Source: Marinimicrobium sp038419845 (lineage in GTDB: Bacteria; Pseudomonadota; Gammaproteobacteria; Pseudomonadales; Cellvibrionaceae). From it: a stretch of 64,000 nt of DNA. Every line of letters starts with the position of its first letter. Position 1 is the first letter of the stretch. This document shows, piece by piece, positions 43,341 to 51,984 of this stretch. The stretch lies in contig NZ_JBCAQT010000012.1 in the NCBI RefSeq assembly GCF_038419845.1, positions 62,001 through 126,000 on the forward strand. The letters run 5' to 3'. The translations under genes were made by a program, and so were the position numbers. The notes below the pieces were generated by a model. The model saw only the letters and a list, made by a program, of their open reading frames with translations. It searched no databases and was not told the origin of the DNA.

Positions 43341-44228
43341 CTACATTAACGGCAACCGCGCCTGGAGCACCTCCGCCAAATGCCGCGCCGCCGGCCCGGC
43401 CAACTCCCGATCCGCGAAAATCAGATACAACGCATGCACCCGCTCGCTCGGGGTCTCCATGGGCAACAGCTTCAGGCGTCCCTGCTCCAGATCTTCATGC
43501 AGGTACGCCTCCGGCAGCCAGGCGTAACTCAAACCCAGACGAATCGCCTCCAGCGAGGTGTGGATGTGGCTCACTGTCAGGCGCTGCTCGGCCTCCTGCC
43601 AGCCCTCGGTATAGCGCCGGTGGATGCCCGAATCGCGCACGATGGACTGGCGGTAATGACGCAGATCCTCAAAGCTGACGGGCCGGCCCAGCTTCTGCAA
43701 CGGATGCTCCGGACTGGTTACCCCGCGAAACGTCACCGACATCAGATACTCGCCGGAGAATCCGGGCGGCACCCGGGCAGCAATCGCCAGATCCACCTTG
43801 TGCTGCACCAGCGCGTCCTCGGTACCGCCCATCACAGACTCATACAGCTCAACCCGGGTTTCCGGAAAGCGCTCGGCAAAGTGGCTCAAACAGGCCAGCA
43901 CCTGGCTCGGGGGCACAATCACATCCCCCGCCACACTGATCAGCGGTTCCACCTGATTGTGCAGCTGACAGGCCGCGCTCTCCAGCCGCTCGGCCTCCAA
44001 TAACAGGTGCCGGGCACGCCGGGACAGCATATCGCCCGCCGCCGTGGGCACCGCCCGTCGCCCCTGCAACTCGAACACCGCCACACCCAGCGCGGTCTCC
44101 AGCTGAGAGATGGCGTAGGACACGGCCGACTGACTCTTGCTCAACTGCTCCGCCGCTTTGGCGTAACCGCCGGCGTCAATCACCGCCAGAAACGCGCGCC
44201 ACTGCTCCAGACTGACCCTGGGTTCCAC
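43341..44228 (-). CDS. LysR-family transcriptional regulator
   Basis: The protein has an N-terminal winged HTH (SLEQWRAFLAVIDAGGYAKAAEQLSKSQSAVSYAISQLE) and a LysR effector domain. The start is placed at GTG 44226-44228 since GGAGGT lies six bases before it; the ATG/TTG starts upstream would place this site inside the gene. The product has 295 residues. It is divergent from azoR-pirin, the usual target arrangement for LysR regulators controlling azoreductase genes in response to electrophiles or quinones. The inducer is unknown. Confidence 0.85.
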   Translation of the reverse strand: MEPRVSLEQWRAFLAVIDAGGYAKAAEQLSKSQSAVSYAISQLETALGVAVFELQGRRAVPTAAGDMLSRRARHLLLEAERLESAACQLHNQVEPLISVAGDVIVPPSQVLACLSHFAERFPETRVELYESVMGGTEDALVQHKVDLAIAARVPPGFSGEYLMSVTFRGVTSPEHPLQKLGRPVSFEDLRHYRQSIVRDSGIHRRYTEGWQEAEQRLTVSHIHTSLEAIRLGLSYAWLPEAYLHEDLEQGRLKLLPMETPSERVHALYLIFADRELAGPAARHLAEVLQARLPLM

Positions 44229-44358
44229 AGGCAAACCTCCATACATCAAATTTTTCGATCAAACCTAGCTAAATATCGCTGTTTATCATTCGCTCGTCAA
44301 ATCGTTTAATAAGCCCATAGACATTCAGTCTACTCAAACCTCTTCAAGGAGACGCGTT

Positions 44359-44964
44359 ATGGCTACATTACTGCAGATCAACAGCAGCCTGTCGGGCGAC
44401 CAGGGACATTCCAGTGCGCTGGCCAACCAATTCACCGAGCGCTGGCGCGAGCGCAACCCCGGCGGTCGGGTGATCGTGCGCGATCTGGCCCGTCAGGCCA
44501 TTCCGCACCTGGATGCCGAGCGCCTGAATGCGTTCATCACCCCGGCGGACAAGCGCACCCAAGCGCAGGAAGAGATTGTGGCTTATTCGGATCAACTGAT
44601 CGACGAGCTGCGTAGGGCCGATGCAGTGGTCTTCGGTGTGCCCATGTACAATTTCGGCGTACCCTCCACCCTCAAAGCCTACTTTGATCATGTGGCACGC
44701 TCGGGCGAGACATTCCGCTACACCAGCAGCGGCCCCGAAGGTCTGCTGGACGACAAGCCGGTGTATATTTTTGCCGCGCGCGGTGGTATTTATCAGGGGA
44801 CGGACGCCGACTCGCAGACCGGCTACCTGAATACCTTCCTGGCGTTCCTGGGGCTGACCGACACCCACTTTGTTTACGCCGAAGGCATGGCCATGAGCGG
44901 TGACCACAAAGAGAAAGCTCTGGAAAGTGCTCAGGCCGAAATCACACAACTGGCGGCCGCGTAA
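44359..44964 (+). CDS. azoR: FMN-dependent NADH-azoreductase
   Basis: The 201-residue flavodoxin-like quinone reductase carries out two-electron reduction of quinones and azo compounds. Features are LLQINSSLSGDQGHSSALA (FMN phosphate loop), PMYNFGVPSTLKAYFDHVARSGETF (FMN ring and substrate site), and IFAARGGIYQGT. AAGGAG precedes the ATG. It forms an operon with the pirin gene 27 bp downstream and is divergent from the LysR gene. Confidence 0.93.
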   Translation: MATLLQINSSLSGDQGHSSALANQFTERWRERNPGGRVIVRDLARQAIPHLDAERLNAFITPADKRTQAQEEIVAYSDQLIDELRRADAVVFGVPMYNFGVPSTLKAYFDHVARSGETFRYTSSGPEGLLDDKPVYIFAARGGIYQGTDADSQTGYLNTFLAFLGLTDTHFVYAEGMAMSGDHKEKALESAQAEITQLAAA

Positions 44965-44991
44965 TAACGGCCTCTATTGGAGGTAGCAATC

Positions 44992-45843
44992 ATGCAACGC
45001 CAACTGCAACAGTTAATTCCGGCACTCGGCACCAGCGATGGTGCCGGGGTGAAAATCAGACGCAGCCTGGGGCAAAGCCAGCAGGCGCGCCTTGACCCCT
45101 TCCTGATGCTGGACGAGTTCAACTCCGAAAGCTCGGACGACTACATCGGCGGCTTCCCGTCGCACCCGCACCGGGGTTTCGAAACCGTGACCTACATGCT
45201 CGAGGGTCACATGCTGCACGAAGACCACATGGGCAATCAGGGCAACCTGCGCAGTGGCGACGTTCAGTGGATGACCGCCGGTCGCGGCATCATCCACTCG
45301 GAAATGCCGCAACAGGAAGAAGGCCGCATGCACGGTTTTCAGATGTGGCTGAACCTCCCGGCGGCGGAGAAGATGAAGCCAGCGCACTATCGCGACATTC
45401 CGGCCAACGACATTCCGAGGCTGGATCTGGCCAACGGCGGCAAGGTGAAAGTCATCGCCGGCGCCGTCAGTGTGGGCGATCAGGTTGCGGAGGGTCCCAT
45501 CCAGGGCCTGAGCACCGAGCCGCGCTACTGGGATGTGCAGCTTCCGGCCGGCGCCCGCTTTGACCAGGCGCTGCCAAAAGGCCTGAACGCCTTTCTGTAC
45601 GTGTTCGAAGGGGAGCTGACCGTGGGCGAACCACCGCGCCAGCTGAAAAGCGGCAGCGCCGGTATCCTGAGCGACGGGGATGAGCTCACCCTCACCGCCG
45701 GCGACAAGGGCGCCCGCGCGCTGGTGCTGGCCGGCAAGCCCATCGGCGAGCCCATCGCCCAGTACGGCCCCTTCGTGATGAACACCTCGGATGAAATCGA
45801 GGAAGCCATCAACGATTACCGTGCGGGCAAGTTGGCCGGTTAA
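44992..45843 (+). CDS. Pirin family protein
   Basis: The 283-residue bicupin has the iron-binding histidines in FPSHPHRGFETVTYMLEGHMLHEDHMG, then WMTAGRGIIHSEMP, and a degenerate C-terminal cupin (FLYVFEGELTVG). Some bacterial pirins have quercetinase-like activity; others modulate redox-related proteins. The ATG at 44992 is chosen because TTGGAGG lies eight bases upstream. Partnership with azoR and a divergent LysR suggests a role in quinone or flavonoid detoxification. Confidence 0.9.
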   Translation: MQRQLQQLIPALGTSDGAGVKIRRSLGQSQQARLDPFLMLDEFNSESSDDYIGGFPSHPHRGFETVTYMLEGHMLHEDHMGNQGNLRSGDVQWMTAGRGIIHSEMPQQEEGRMHGFQMWLNLPAAEKMKPAHYRDIPANDIPRLDLANGGKVKVIAGAVSVGDQVAEGPIQGLSTEPRYWDVQLPAGARFDQALPKGLNAFLYVFEGELTVGEPPRQLKSGSAGILSDGDELTLTAGDKGARALVLAGKPIGEPIAQYGPFVMNTSDEIEEAINDYRAGKLAG

Positions 45844-45862
45844 TATTAGAAGGAGTTGTTGT

Positions 45863-45933
45863 GGCGGATGCGACCCTCGAGGTTTCTGTAGGGCGGATCG
45901 GTCCGACGTATCGGAGCGTCAAGCGCATCCGCC
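45863..45933. repeat. Short family A repeat after the pirin gene
   Basis: GGCGGATGCGACCCTCGAGG leads to GTAGGGCGGATCGGTCCGAC and ends AGCGCATCCGCC. This is a shortened member with the central parts fused. Confidence 0.75.
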
Positions 45934-45958
45934 ACAACCCCACTTTCCGCCTCTACCA

Positions 45959-46351
45959 TCACCGCCCCAACCGCAACGCAACCGCCGCGGTCAAAGCCCA
46001 CACCCAATTGAAAAACACCACCAACACCGGCGTCAGCAACCCCAACTGAAACCCGGCAATCCCCACACCCATCTGGTACGGAAACACCACCAACAACTGC
46101 ACAATCGTCGGGAACAGACTCAACACAAAACTCTGCGCCAGCATCCGGCTGCGCAACATCGGCAACAGAAACAGAAAGCCCCAGAGGCCACCCCAGACCA
46201 CCCGCGGATACAACCAATCCGGGGTCAGCGCGGGGGTAATCTCCACGCCCAGCGACTGATTGATGTCATAAAATCCGAAAAGCCAGACCACCAGACTGTT
46301 CACCAGACCACCCAGAGCCCCGGCACCAAAGACCACCAGCAATCGTCGCAT
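45959..46351 (-). CDS. Small membrane protein of unknown function
   Basis: The ATG at 46349-46351 follows GGGGAG by five bases and gives 130 residues. About four hydrophobic helices are seen (LLVVFGAGALGGLVNSLVVWL, VVWGGLWGFLFLLPML, SFVLSLFPTIVQLLVVFPYQMG, LLTPVLVVFFNWVWALTAAVAL). This pattern occurs in conserved gammaproteobacterial proteins without assigned role. It is divergent from the ABC transporter gene with 124 bp between. Confidence 0.75.
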   Translation of the reverse strand: MRRLLVVFGAGALGGLVNSLVVWLFGFYDINQSLGVEITPALTPDWLYPRVVWGGLWGFLFLLPMLRSRMLAQSFVLSLFPTIVQLLVVFPYQMGVGIAGFQLGLLTPVLVVFFNWVWALTAAVALRLGR

Positions 46352-46475
46352 TCTCACTCCCCATCAATTGATCAAAAAACCGGCGGGTGCCTCCCTTTCA
46401 CCCTACGCCTGCCTCGCAAAAACCTGTAGTATAACGGCTCTCAACTTGCCTCCATTTCTGAGCCGCTGACTGACT

Positions 46476-48305
46476 ATGTTCGCCTTTTTTGAAAGCCTAC
46501 TCAAACCCTTTCCGCCGGAAGAGCCAAAGCAGCCGCCCAAAAGGCTGTACGACTTCTGCCGTCATTACACCAAAGGGGCCGGACGCTTTCTGATCATCAT
46601 GGCGATCATGGCGGCCATGATCGCGGTGATGGAAGTCGCCCTGTTTCAGTTTCTGGGGCTGGTGGTCGACTGGCTGGGCGAGCATTCACCGCAAAGCCTC
46701 TGGGAAGAACACAAAACTCACCTGTTTCTGATGGGCGCGGTGGTGCTGTTCGCGATACCGGTCACGGTGTTTTTCCACTCCATGCTGATTCACCAGACTC
46801 TGTTGGGCAACTACCCCATGATCATCCGTTGGCAGGCACACCGCTACCTGCTGGGTCAGAGCGTCGGCTTTTTTCAGGATGAATTCGCCGGGCGCATCGC
46901 CACCAAGGTCATGCAGACCTCCCTCGCCGTGCGCGAAACCGTGATGAAATTGCTGGATATTCTGGTGTACGTGCTCGTCTACTTCACCAGCATGATGCTC
47001 CTGCTCGGCTCGCTCGACCTGAGACTGATGATTCCCCTGGCCGTCTGGTTTGTCGCCTATGTGGCGCTCCTGCGCTTTTTCCTGCCGCGCCTGTCCGCCG
47101 TCGCCACCCGCCAGGCCAACGCCCGGGCCGACATGACCGGGCGCCTGGTCGATACCTACACCAACATCGCCACGGTCAAACTCTTCTCCCACTCCCGGCG
47201 CGAGTCCGACTACGCCCGCTCGGGCATGGACCGGTTTCTGCACACCGTCTACCCGCAGATGCGTCTGGCCACCTTGCTCAACAGCGGTGTCTGGACCATC
47301 AACGCCCTGCTGATCTTCTCCAGTGCCGCGCTGGCACTCTGGCTCTGGGGCGCCAACCTTGTGTCCGTCGGTGCCATTGCCGCCTCCATGGGCCTGATTC
47401 TGCGACTGAACGGCATGTCGCAATGGATCATGTGGGAAGTCTCCACCCTGTTTGAAAACATCGGCACCGCCAAAGACGGTATCAATACGCTGTCCCATCC
47501 ACGCAAAGTCGGAGACAAAGAGCAGGCCCAGCCGCTCGAAGTGCAGGAAGGTCGAATCGAATTGGACAACGTCAGCTTTCACTACGACGACAGCGAAGGC
47601 GTGCTGGAAGACTTTTCACTGGACATCAAGCCCGGCGAAAAAATCGGGTTGGTAGGTCGCTCCGGTGCGGGCAAGTCCACACTGGTCAACCTATTGCTGC
47701 GCTTCTACGATCTGGAAAAAGGCCAGATCCGGATTGACGGTCAGGACATCTGCCAAGTGCAACAGGAAACCCTGCGCGCCCAGATCGGCATGATCACCCA
47801 GGACACCGCCCTGCTCCACCGCTCCGTGCGCGACAACCTGCTCTACGGCAAACCGGGCGCGACCGAAGAGCAGATGATCGAAGCCGCCCGCCAGGCCGAA
47901 GCCCATGACTTCATCCAGGGCCTGAGCGACGCCGAGGGCCGCACCGGCTACGACGCCCACGTGGGCGAGCGCGGGGTCAAACTCTCCGGCGGCCAACGCC
48001 AGCGCATCGCCATCGCCCGGGTGCTGCTCAAAAACGCCCCCATCCTGATCATGGACGAAGCCACCTCCGCCCTGGACTCGGAAGTGGAAAGCATCATCCA
48101 GTCCAACCTCAGCCGCCTGATGGAAGGCAAAACGGTGATCGCCATCGCCCACCGCCTCTCCACCATCGCCGCCCTGGACCGCCTCATCGTCCTGGACAAA
48201 GGCAAAATCGTCGAGCAAGGCACCCACTCCGAGCTCATCGCCCACCGCGGCCTCTACGCCCAACTCTGGTCCCACCAGTCCGGCGGCTTCCTCGGCGAAT
48301 CCTGA
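46476..48305 (+). CDS. ABC transporter with fused permease and ATPase (ABCB/MsbA-like exporter)
   Basis: The 609 residues have six membrane helices in the N-terminal half (about 35-320) and an ATPase with Walker A GRSGAGKST, Q-loop MITQDTALL, signature LSGGQRQRIA, Walker B ILIMDEATSALDSE and H-loop IAHRLSTI. It works as a homodimer or with a partner. The substrate is unknown; the type exports lipids, drugs or peptides. It ends 7 bp before the RAYT-associated hairpin at 48313, which probably serves as its terminator. Confidence 0.9.
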   Translation: MFAFFESLLKPFPPEEPKQPPKRLYDFCRHYTKGAGRFLIIMAIMAAMIAVMEVALFQFLGLVVDWLGEHSPQSLWEEHKTHLFLMGAVVLFAIPVTVFFHSMLIHQTLLGNYPMIIRWQAHRYLLGQSVGFFQDEFAGRIATKVMQTSLAVRETVMKLLDILVYVLVYFTSMMLLLGSLDLRLMIPLAVWFVAYVALLRFFLPRLSAVATRQANARADMTGRLVDTYTNIATVKLFSHSRRESDYARSGMDRFLHTVYPQMRLATLLNSGVWTINALLIFSSAALALWLWGANLVSVGAIAASMGLILRLNGMSQWIMWEVSTLFENIGTAKDGINTLSHPRKVGDKEQAQPLEVQEGRIELDNVSFHYDDSEGVLEDFSLDIKPGEKIGLVGRSGAGKSTLVNLLLRFYDLEKGQIRIDGQDICQVQQETLRAQIGMITQDTALLHRSVRDNLLYGKPGATEEQMIEAARQAEAHDFIQGLSDAEGRTGYDAHVGERGVKLSGGQRQRIAIARVLLKNAPILIMDEATSALDSEVESIIQSNLSRLMEGKTVIAIAHRLSTIAALDRLIVLDKGKIVEQGTHSELIAHRGLYAQLWSHQSGGFLGES

Positions 48306-48312
48306 CCCCCAA

Positions 48313-48375
48313 AAAGGGGACGGAGGGATTTTATTTTGATCAATTTGATCATTTTTTAATCCCTCCGTCCCCTTT
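48313..48375. repeat. REP hairpin (family C) at the RAYT 3' end
   Basis: The arm AAAGGGGACGGAGGGATT (48313-48330) pairs with AATCCCTCCGTCCCCTTT (48358-48375), with an AT-rich centre containing gatcaatttgatc. It lies directly between the ABC gene and the transposase, and the RAYT stop overlaps its end. The arms are perfect over 18 bp. Confidence 0.9.
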
Positions 48376-49081
48376 ATTGATCCCCTTTATTGAGTCGTTC
48401 CCTTTTCCGTGGGCGACCGAGACCCATCTTGCCGACTCTGAGGTTGTATCTGGACTCGACTTCTTCCAGAAACGCCTGGCTGCCGACCGGGTGACAGTAG
48501 TGAGCACCTTTTCGAAACCGTTTGATGTCTTCGTGATTAAGTTGTTGGTTGAACAGCGATTGATAGTTCTGTGACCGAGCCTCCTCAGTACTTCCCAGAG
48601 ACAAGTAATCGGAGTGCGGCACAATCCAGCTCTCCTGGTTCAGGGCATTGGCGGCATAACTCGACCAGGGGTACTCCTCGGGGGCGCTCACCATACCGGC
48701 TCTAACCGGATTCAGTTCGATATAGCGATAGCAACACAAAAGGTAACGACCGGTCTCGATCAGGCTGGCGCGGTGGCGTCCTTCCCAGAGGGTTCCGGTT
48801 CTTTCATATTTTCGGTTGACGAACTGCGCGTAGCGGCTGCCGACCACTTTCATGGTGGCGGACAACGCATCTTCTTCCAGAGGCGTAGCCAAAAAATGAA
48901 TATGGTTGGTCATCAAGCAGTAGGCATGAACCTGAGCGCCGTAGCGTTCGGACTGCTTTTGCCAGAGCTCCAGATAGAACTGGTGATCCTCATCATCCAG
49001 GAAGCAGTTCTGGCGATTATTTCCGCGCTGGACAATGTGGTACGGAAAGCCGGCAAGATAATGGCGTGCTCGCCTTGGCAT
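48374..49081 (-). CDS. REP-associated tyrosine transposase (RAYT, IS200-like Y1 family)
   Basis: The ATG at 49079-49081 with AAGGAG upstream gives 235 residues. The HUH nuclease motif TNHIHFLATP and the region of the catalytic tyrosine (CYRYIELNPVRAGMV), with GRRRHxYHIVQRG-like ARHYLAGFPYHIVQRGNNRQ, are those of RAYTs, which cut single-stranded REP sequences. The C-terminal basic part (GLGRPRKRERLNKGDQ) is typical. Its stop adjoins a family C hairpin, and four more copies follow within 9 kb, so it is the likely mobiliser of that family. Confidence 0.9.
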   Translation of the reverse strand: MPRRARHYLAGFPYHIVQRGNNRQNCFLDDEDHQFYLELWQKQSERYGAQVHAYCLMTNHIHFLATPLEEDALSATMKVVGSRYAQFVNRKYERTGTLWEGRHRASLIETGRYLLCCYRYIELNPVRAGMVSAPEEYPWSSYAANALNQESWIVPHSDYLSLGSTEEARSQNYQSLFNQQLNHEDIKRFRKGAHYCHPVGSQAFLEEVESRYNLRVGKMGLGRPRKRERLNKGDQ

Positions 49082-49480
49082 ATATAGCTCCTTTATAATT
49101 GCCTGGTAGAAAAGGTTGGTCGAAAACAATCCTTTGCTCCCTACTTGAAACAAGTAGGTTCTATGCTTCACAGAACAGCGATAATAAAGATACCGTGCAC
49201 TTTCGTTCTACACTACGCGATCAAATGCGTTCTGTGACACACATCACATTAATTGCAGCTATCGCAGAATGACTCCTCACTGAATTCGTATACCTACATT
49301 CGAAGTGGCGCATGTCTAAACCAAAAAACGACATCGCAAACGCGCTGTCATTGCGAAGCATTTTCTCGTAGGGCTTTGAGATCCTGAAAGGTATAAAATA
49401 CGACTGTGGACACCGGATAGAACGGAATATACAATCAATAGCTTAAACCAGCATTAAAAGGATCAAAAGGAGAGTAATTA
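49082..49480. other. 399 bp gene-free, AT-richer region between RAYT and gene A1
   Basis: No gene is seen. It contains a CRP-type palindrome (49233-49248), a -10-like TATAAAAT at 49392-49399, and the ribosome-binding site AGGAGAG at 49468-49474 for the gene at 49481. It probably contains the promoters of both divergent genes. Confidence 0.6.
49233..49248. promoter_or_regulatory. Perfect CRP/Vfr-type site
   Basis: TGTGACACACATCACA fits TGTGA-N6-TCACA exactly. It lies 232 bp before A1 and 152 bp before the RAYT start, so it could act on either divergent promoter. Confidence 0.6.
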
Positions 49481-50608
49481 ATGCTTCAGCAAAATCGTCT
49501 AGACTCAATGGACCGTAAACCCGCCACTATCGCCGGCCAGTCCGCAGGCAAACGTGTCTCCTGTTCTCCGCAAGCGCTGCCGGTATTTAATCAGCTGGTC
49601 GCACTTTCCAACGGCAATTACTGGGCCGGTCTCGTTGTCAAAGGCATCAGGGGACTGGCCTCCGGCCGACTGCACATGGACAATATCTATGTGGAAAAGG
49701 AAACCAACCTAGCTTACGGAAAGGGGCTGTTTTACGTGGTCTTGCCGGGAGTAACTGCTACCCTGGAAGATCGTACGGATGGAACCTACCTACTGCAGAC
49801 GCTGAAAGCGGACATGAATTATCTACAGCACCAGGAGAACAAGCAGAAACCAGGACTCTGGCGGGTGCTGGAGGACGCAGAAGAGCGCCCGATATTCCAG
49901 AAAGACGGGCGCATTCTAAACGAGAAATATCGTCCCGTGGTGATTGGTGACAGGGCGAATAATGACCCTCACCAAGTCGCCCAGGCGGCACGTGATGATT
50001 TGACTACGATCAACACCACCATCAAAGACATGGTGAGAAACTCAGGATTTGACTTGCACCATACCCCCGGCGACGGTGGGATAGTGGGTCTGAAGAAGGC
50101 CAAAGATGCCTTAGCCACTTCGAAAGATCAGGCCTTGGTGGAATCTGCCACCCTGCTGGCCAATACCATGCATAGATCGCGGGATGTTCAAGGAGTACTT
50201 TGGTTCGCCGACTGGGGTGGCTCGGCGGTGCTGACGCGCGCCTTGCAGGTTTTAAAGGGCCAAAACATTAAGTTGGATAAACACTCTGTGTTCCTCAACC
50301 GCCCCACCTCTAGCAGTTCCGAAGCTTTAAAAATGGCCGCAGATCTTAAGATGACGTTGGCCGAGAAAGGTAAGATAGCTGGGTTACGCCCTTCAGAGAT
50401 CACTGGCAACCACTTGCGCTCGGATGTTTCAGCCCAAGGGGCGCTTAAAACCGGGCTGTTTGGCCTATCGACAGCCAGCGCCGCTTTTGGTGTTCTCGGA
50501 CTAGGACCCACCGCCGCCGGCATTGTGGGGTTGGGTGGCGCCATGTACTATGTAAGCACTACCGTGCAGTCTGGCGCCCAAAAACTCAAAGGCAAAAAGT
50601 ACAAATAA
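49481..50608 (+). CDS. Unknown protein A1 with hydrophobic C-terminus (candidate effector/toxin)
   Basis: The 375-residue protein has no recognised family. It has no signal peptide. The N-terminal half is mixed (PVFNQLVALSNGNYWAGLVVKGIRG, LFYVVLPGVTATLEDRTDGTYLLQTLKADMNYL), and a helical middle includes GFDLHHTPGDGGIVGLKKAKDAL and GVLWFADWGGSAVL. The C-terminus has a Gly/Ala-rich hydrophobic stretch of about 45 residues (TGLFGLSTASAAFGVLGLGP, AAGIVGLGGAMYYVST) and a basic tail KLKGKKYK. That end could insert in membranes. AGGAGAG precedes the ATG. It is 12 bp ahead of B1. A damaged relative of its C-terminus appears to precede B2. Confidence 0.75.
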   Translation: MLQQNRLDSMDRKPATIAGQSAGKRVSCSPQALPVFNQLVALSNGNYWAGLVVKGIRGLASGRLHMDNIYVEKETNLAYGKGLFYVVLPGVTATLEDRTDGTYLLQTLKADMNYLQHQENKQKPGLWRVLEDAEERPIFQKDGRILNEKYRPVVIGDRANNDPHQVAQAARDDLTTINTTIKDMVRNSGFDLHHTPGDGGIVGLKKAKDALATSKDQALVESATLLANTMHRSRDVQGVLWFADWGGSAVLTRALQVLKGQNIKLDKHSVFLNRPTSSSSEALKMAADLKMTLAEKGKIAGLRPSEITGNHLRSDVSAQGALKTGLFGLSTASAAFGVLGLGPTAAGIVGLGGAMYYVSTTVQSGAQKLKGKKYK

Positions 50609-50620
50609 AGGATCTGGCCG

Positions 50621-51511
50621 ATGATGAATTTTCGCCTAAAACTGCGGCAACCAAAACAGTTAGTCGTCCCCAAAGGCCCCGATTTTCGCCGGGCGCGAAC
50701 CTTCCGCAGTGACGTGGATGGCACGTATATCAGTTTTAAAGCACCCCGGCATAGCCCTCGCCGCTCCAATCACTTACCGAGACTGCCCGATCACCACTAC
50801 CGATCAGCTCGCTATTCGGATGGCACGTTGCCTTTTTGCAGCATGTATAGCGACCACAAGGCTGAAGCGGGACTGAAAGATCATTTTGAGAAACTACAGT
50901 TTTTCTACCACGCCTGGGCCTTCTGCGGCCCTTGGTTCTCCGGCACCGTGGCAGAGCTGAATTTGTCGTTTGACTTCATTAAAGCGGTTAACTTCCCCAG
51001 TTCTATGTCGTTGTTTCATCCTCGAGCAATGGAACAGTTCATCGGCGAGTATTTAACCTTCATGTATTCGCATCATTTAAGTGTAACTCGCGGTTACATT
51101 CAGGAATTTGATGCACCAGTTAATTGGCAGCCTCTGCGTCATTTACCAGTCAACGCGGTCAAAATGGAAGCGACTCCAAGAGATTTTTCAGCTCATAGAA
51201 CAATAAGTCATTTAATGTTCTTTCCCATTGCGGATAACGTTATGGCCAAGCTACATTTTATGCCCAGCCGAATACTTGGTCTGCCTCGCTCGGAACTAGA
51301 CAAGCGGGTAAGTATTGAGCCAATGCTCGATCTGATGGACAATATTATCAGCAGCATTCAACTGGAACTGTCTCCCGAAGCCAAAGCCCAAAAAGTCAGG
51401 GCGCTGGCCGGGCTGGACAATACCAACCTGGTCAAGGGCTTTCCTCCGTTGAAGTGGGACAACGCCACTCTCGAGGAAGAGCGAAGATATCTCAATAGCG
51501 GCGCGGCCTGA
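50621..51511 (+). CDS. Unknown protein B1 (partner of A1; paralogue of B2)
   Basis: The 296 residues form a soluble, aromatic-rich protein with no recognised family. Blocks shared with B2 at 51985 are F-K/G-APRHSPRR, WAFCGPWFSG, SLFHPRAMEQF, VNWQPLRHLPV, MFFPIADNVMAKLHF, IISSIQLELSPEAKA and FPPLKW. It starts 12 bp after A1, so the two are co-transcribed. The constant pairing with an A-type gene suggests a dedicated partner, for example immunity protein or chaperone. This is inference from context only. Confidence 0.75.
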   Translation: MMNFRLKLRQPKQLVVPKGPDFRRARTFRSDVDGTYISFKAPRHSPRRSNHLPRLPDHHYRSARYSDGTLPFCSMYSDHKAEAGLKDHFEKLQFFYHAWAFCGPWFSGTVAELNLSFDFIKAVNFPSSMSLFHPRAMEQFIGEYLTFMYSHHLSVTRGYIQEFDAPVNWQPLRHLPVNAVKMEATPRDFSAHRTISHLMFFPIADNVMAKLHFMPSRILGLPRSELDKRVSIEPMLDLMDNIISSIQLELSPEAKAQKVRALAGLDNTNLVKGFPPLKWDNATLEEERRYLNSGAA

Positions 51512-51680
51512 CTATCTAAACAAGCCGATCCGTGAGAGATATTCGATTAAAACTTGCCAAATAGGCTTTAATTTCCACGCCAATAACCAGACCTACGTCA
51601 CCACCAGCACCCACAGACTCGTCCCTGATCAATGGCAGTACGCGCCTTGATATCGACAGGTCCAACGGAGCGTTGAATGT

Positions 51681-51738
51681 AAGGGACGGAGCGATGTTAA
51701 CTTTACCAGTTTGTCTATTATTTAATCCCTCCGTCCCC
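51681..51738. repeat. Degenerate REP hairpin (family C)
   Basis: The right arm AATCCCTCCGTCCCC (51724-51738) is perfect. The left arm AAGGGACGGAGCGATGTTAA (51681-51700) carries changes. It lies between B1 and the A2 remnant and may have formed with the truncation of A2. Confidence 0.75.
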
Positions 51739-51745
51739 TTCTTAG

Positions 51746-51980
51746 GCTAAAGCCCACCGCAAAGCTCGTTGGACAACCGTTGGTAAGATGGTTGTTGTGT
51801 CGGGGGTAGGTGCCGCAGCGGGCGGATTCCTTGGCGGGACGTTCCCCATGGTGTCGGCAATCACCTCAGCGCTGGGAAGTGCGACTGGAACGGCATCTGC
51901 TGCTCTAGGCGCGCGCCATCGCGGAGGATATCGTGCAACCCCATGCGCACAAGTTTAAACGCCTAGGTAGAAAAGGGTGA
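51746..51980 (+). pseudogene. Remnant of a second A-type gene (A2), truncated and frameshifted
   Basis: An open frame from 51746 has the same kind of Gly/Ala-rich hydrophobic stretch as the A1 C-terminus (KMVVVSGVGAAAGGFLGG, SALGSATGTASAALGAR). Near 51915 the frame must shift by one base to continue into IAEDIVQPHAHKFKRLGRKG and the stop TGA at 51978-51980, 4 bp before B2. The basic end resembles the A1 tail. There is no 5' part; a degenerate REP lies where it should be. Homology with A1 was judged by composition and position only. Confidence 0.5.
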
Positions 51981-51984
51981 TTGT

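Noticed and set aside
49481..50608. A1 as a known pore-forming colicin
   Set aside because: The hydrophobic C-terminal stretch is suggestive, but it is glycine-rich and no colicin helical bundle or translocation domain was recognised.
51528..51710. About 60 open codons on the minus strand between B1 and the degenerate REP (contains VGLVIGVEIKAYLASF)
   Set aside because: It has no start codon with a ribosome-binding site and no recognised family. It may be a fossil gene end, but it cannot be supported.
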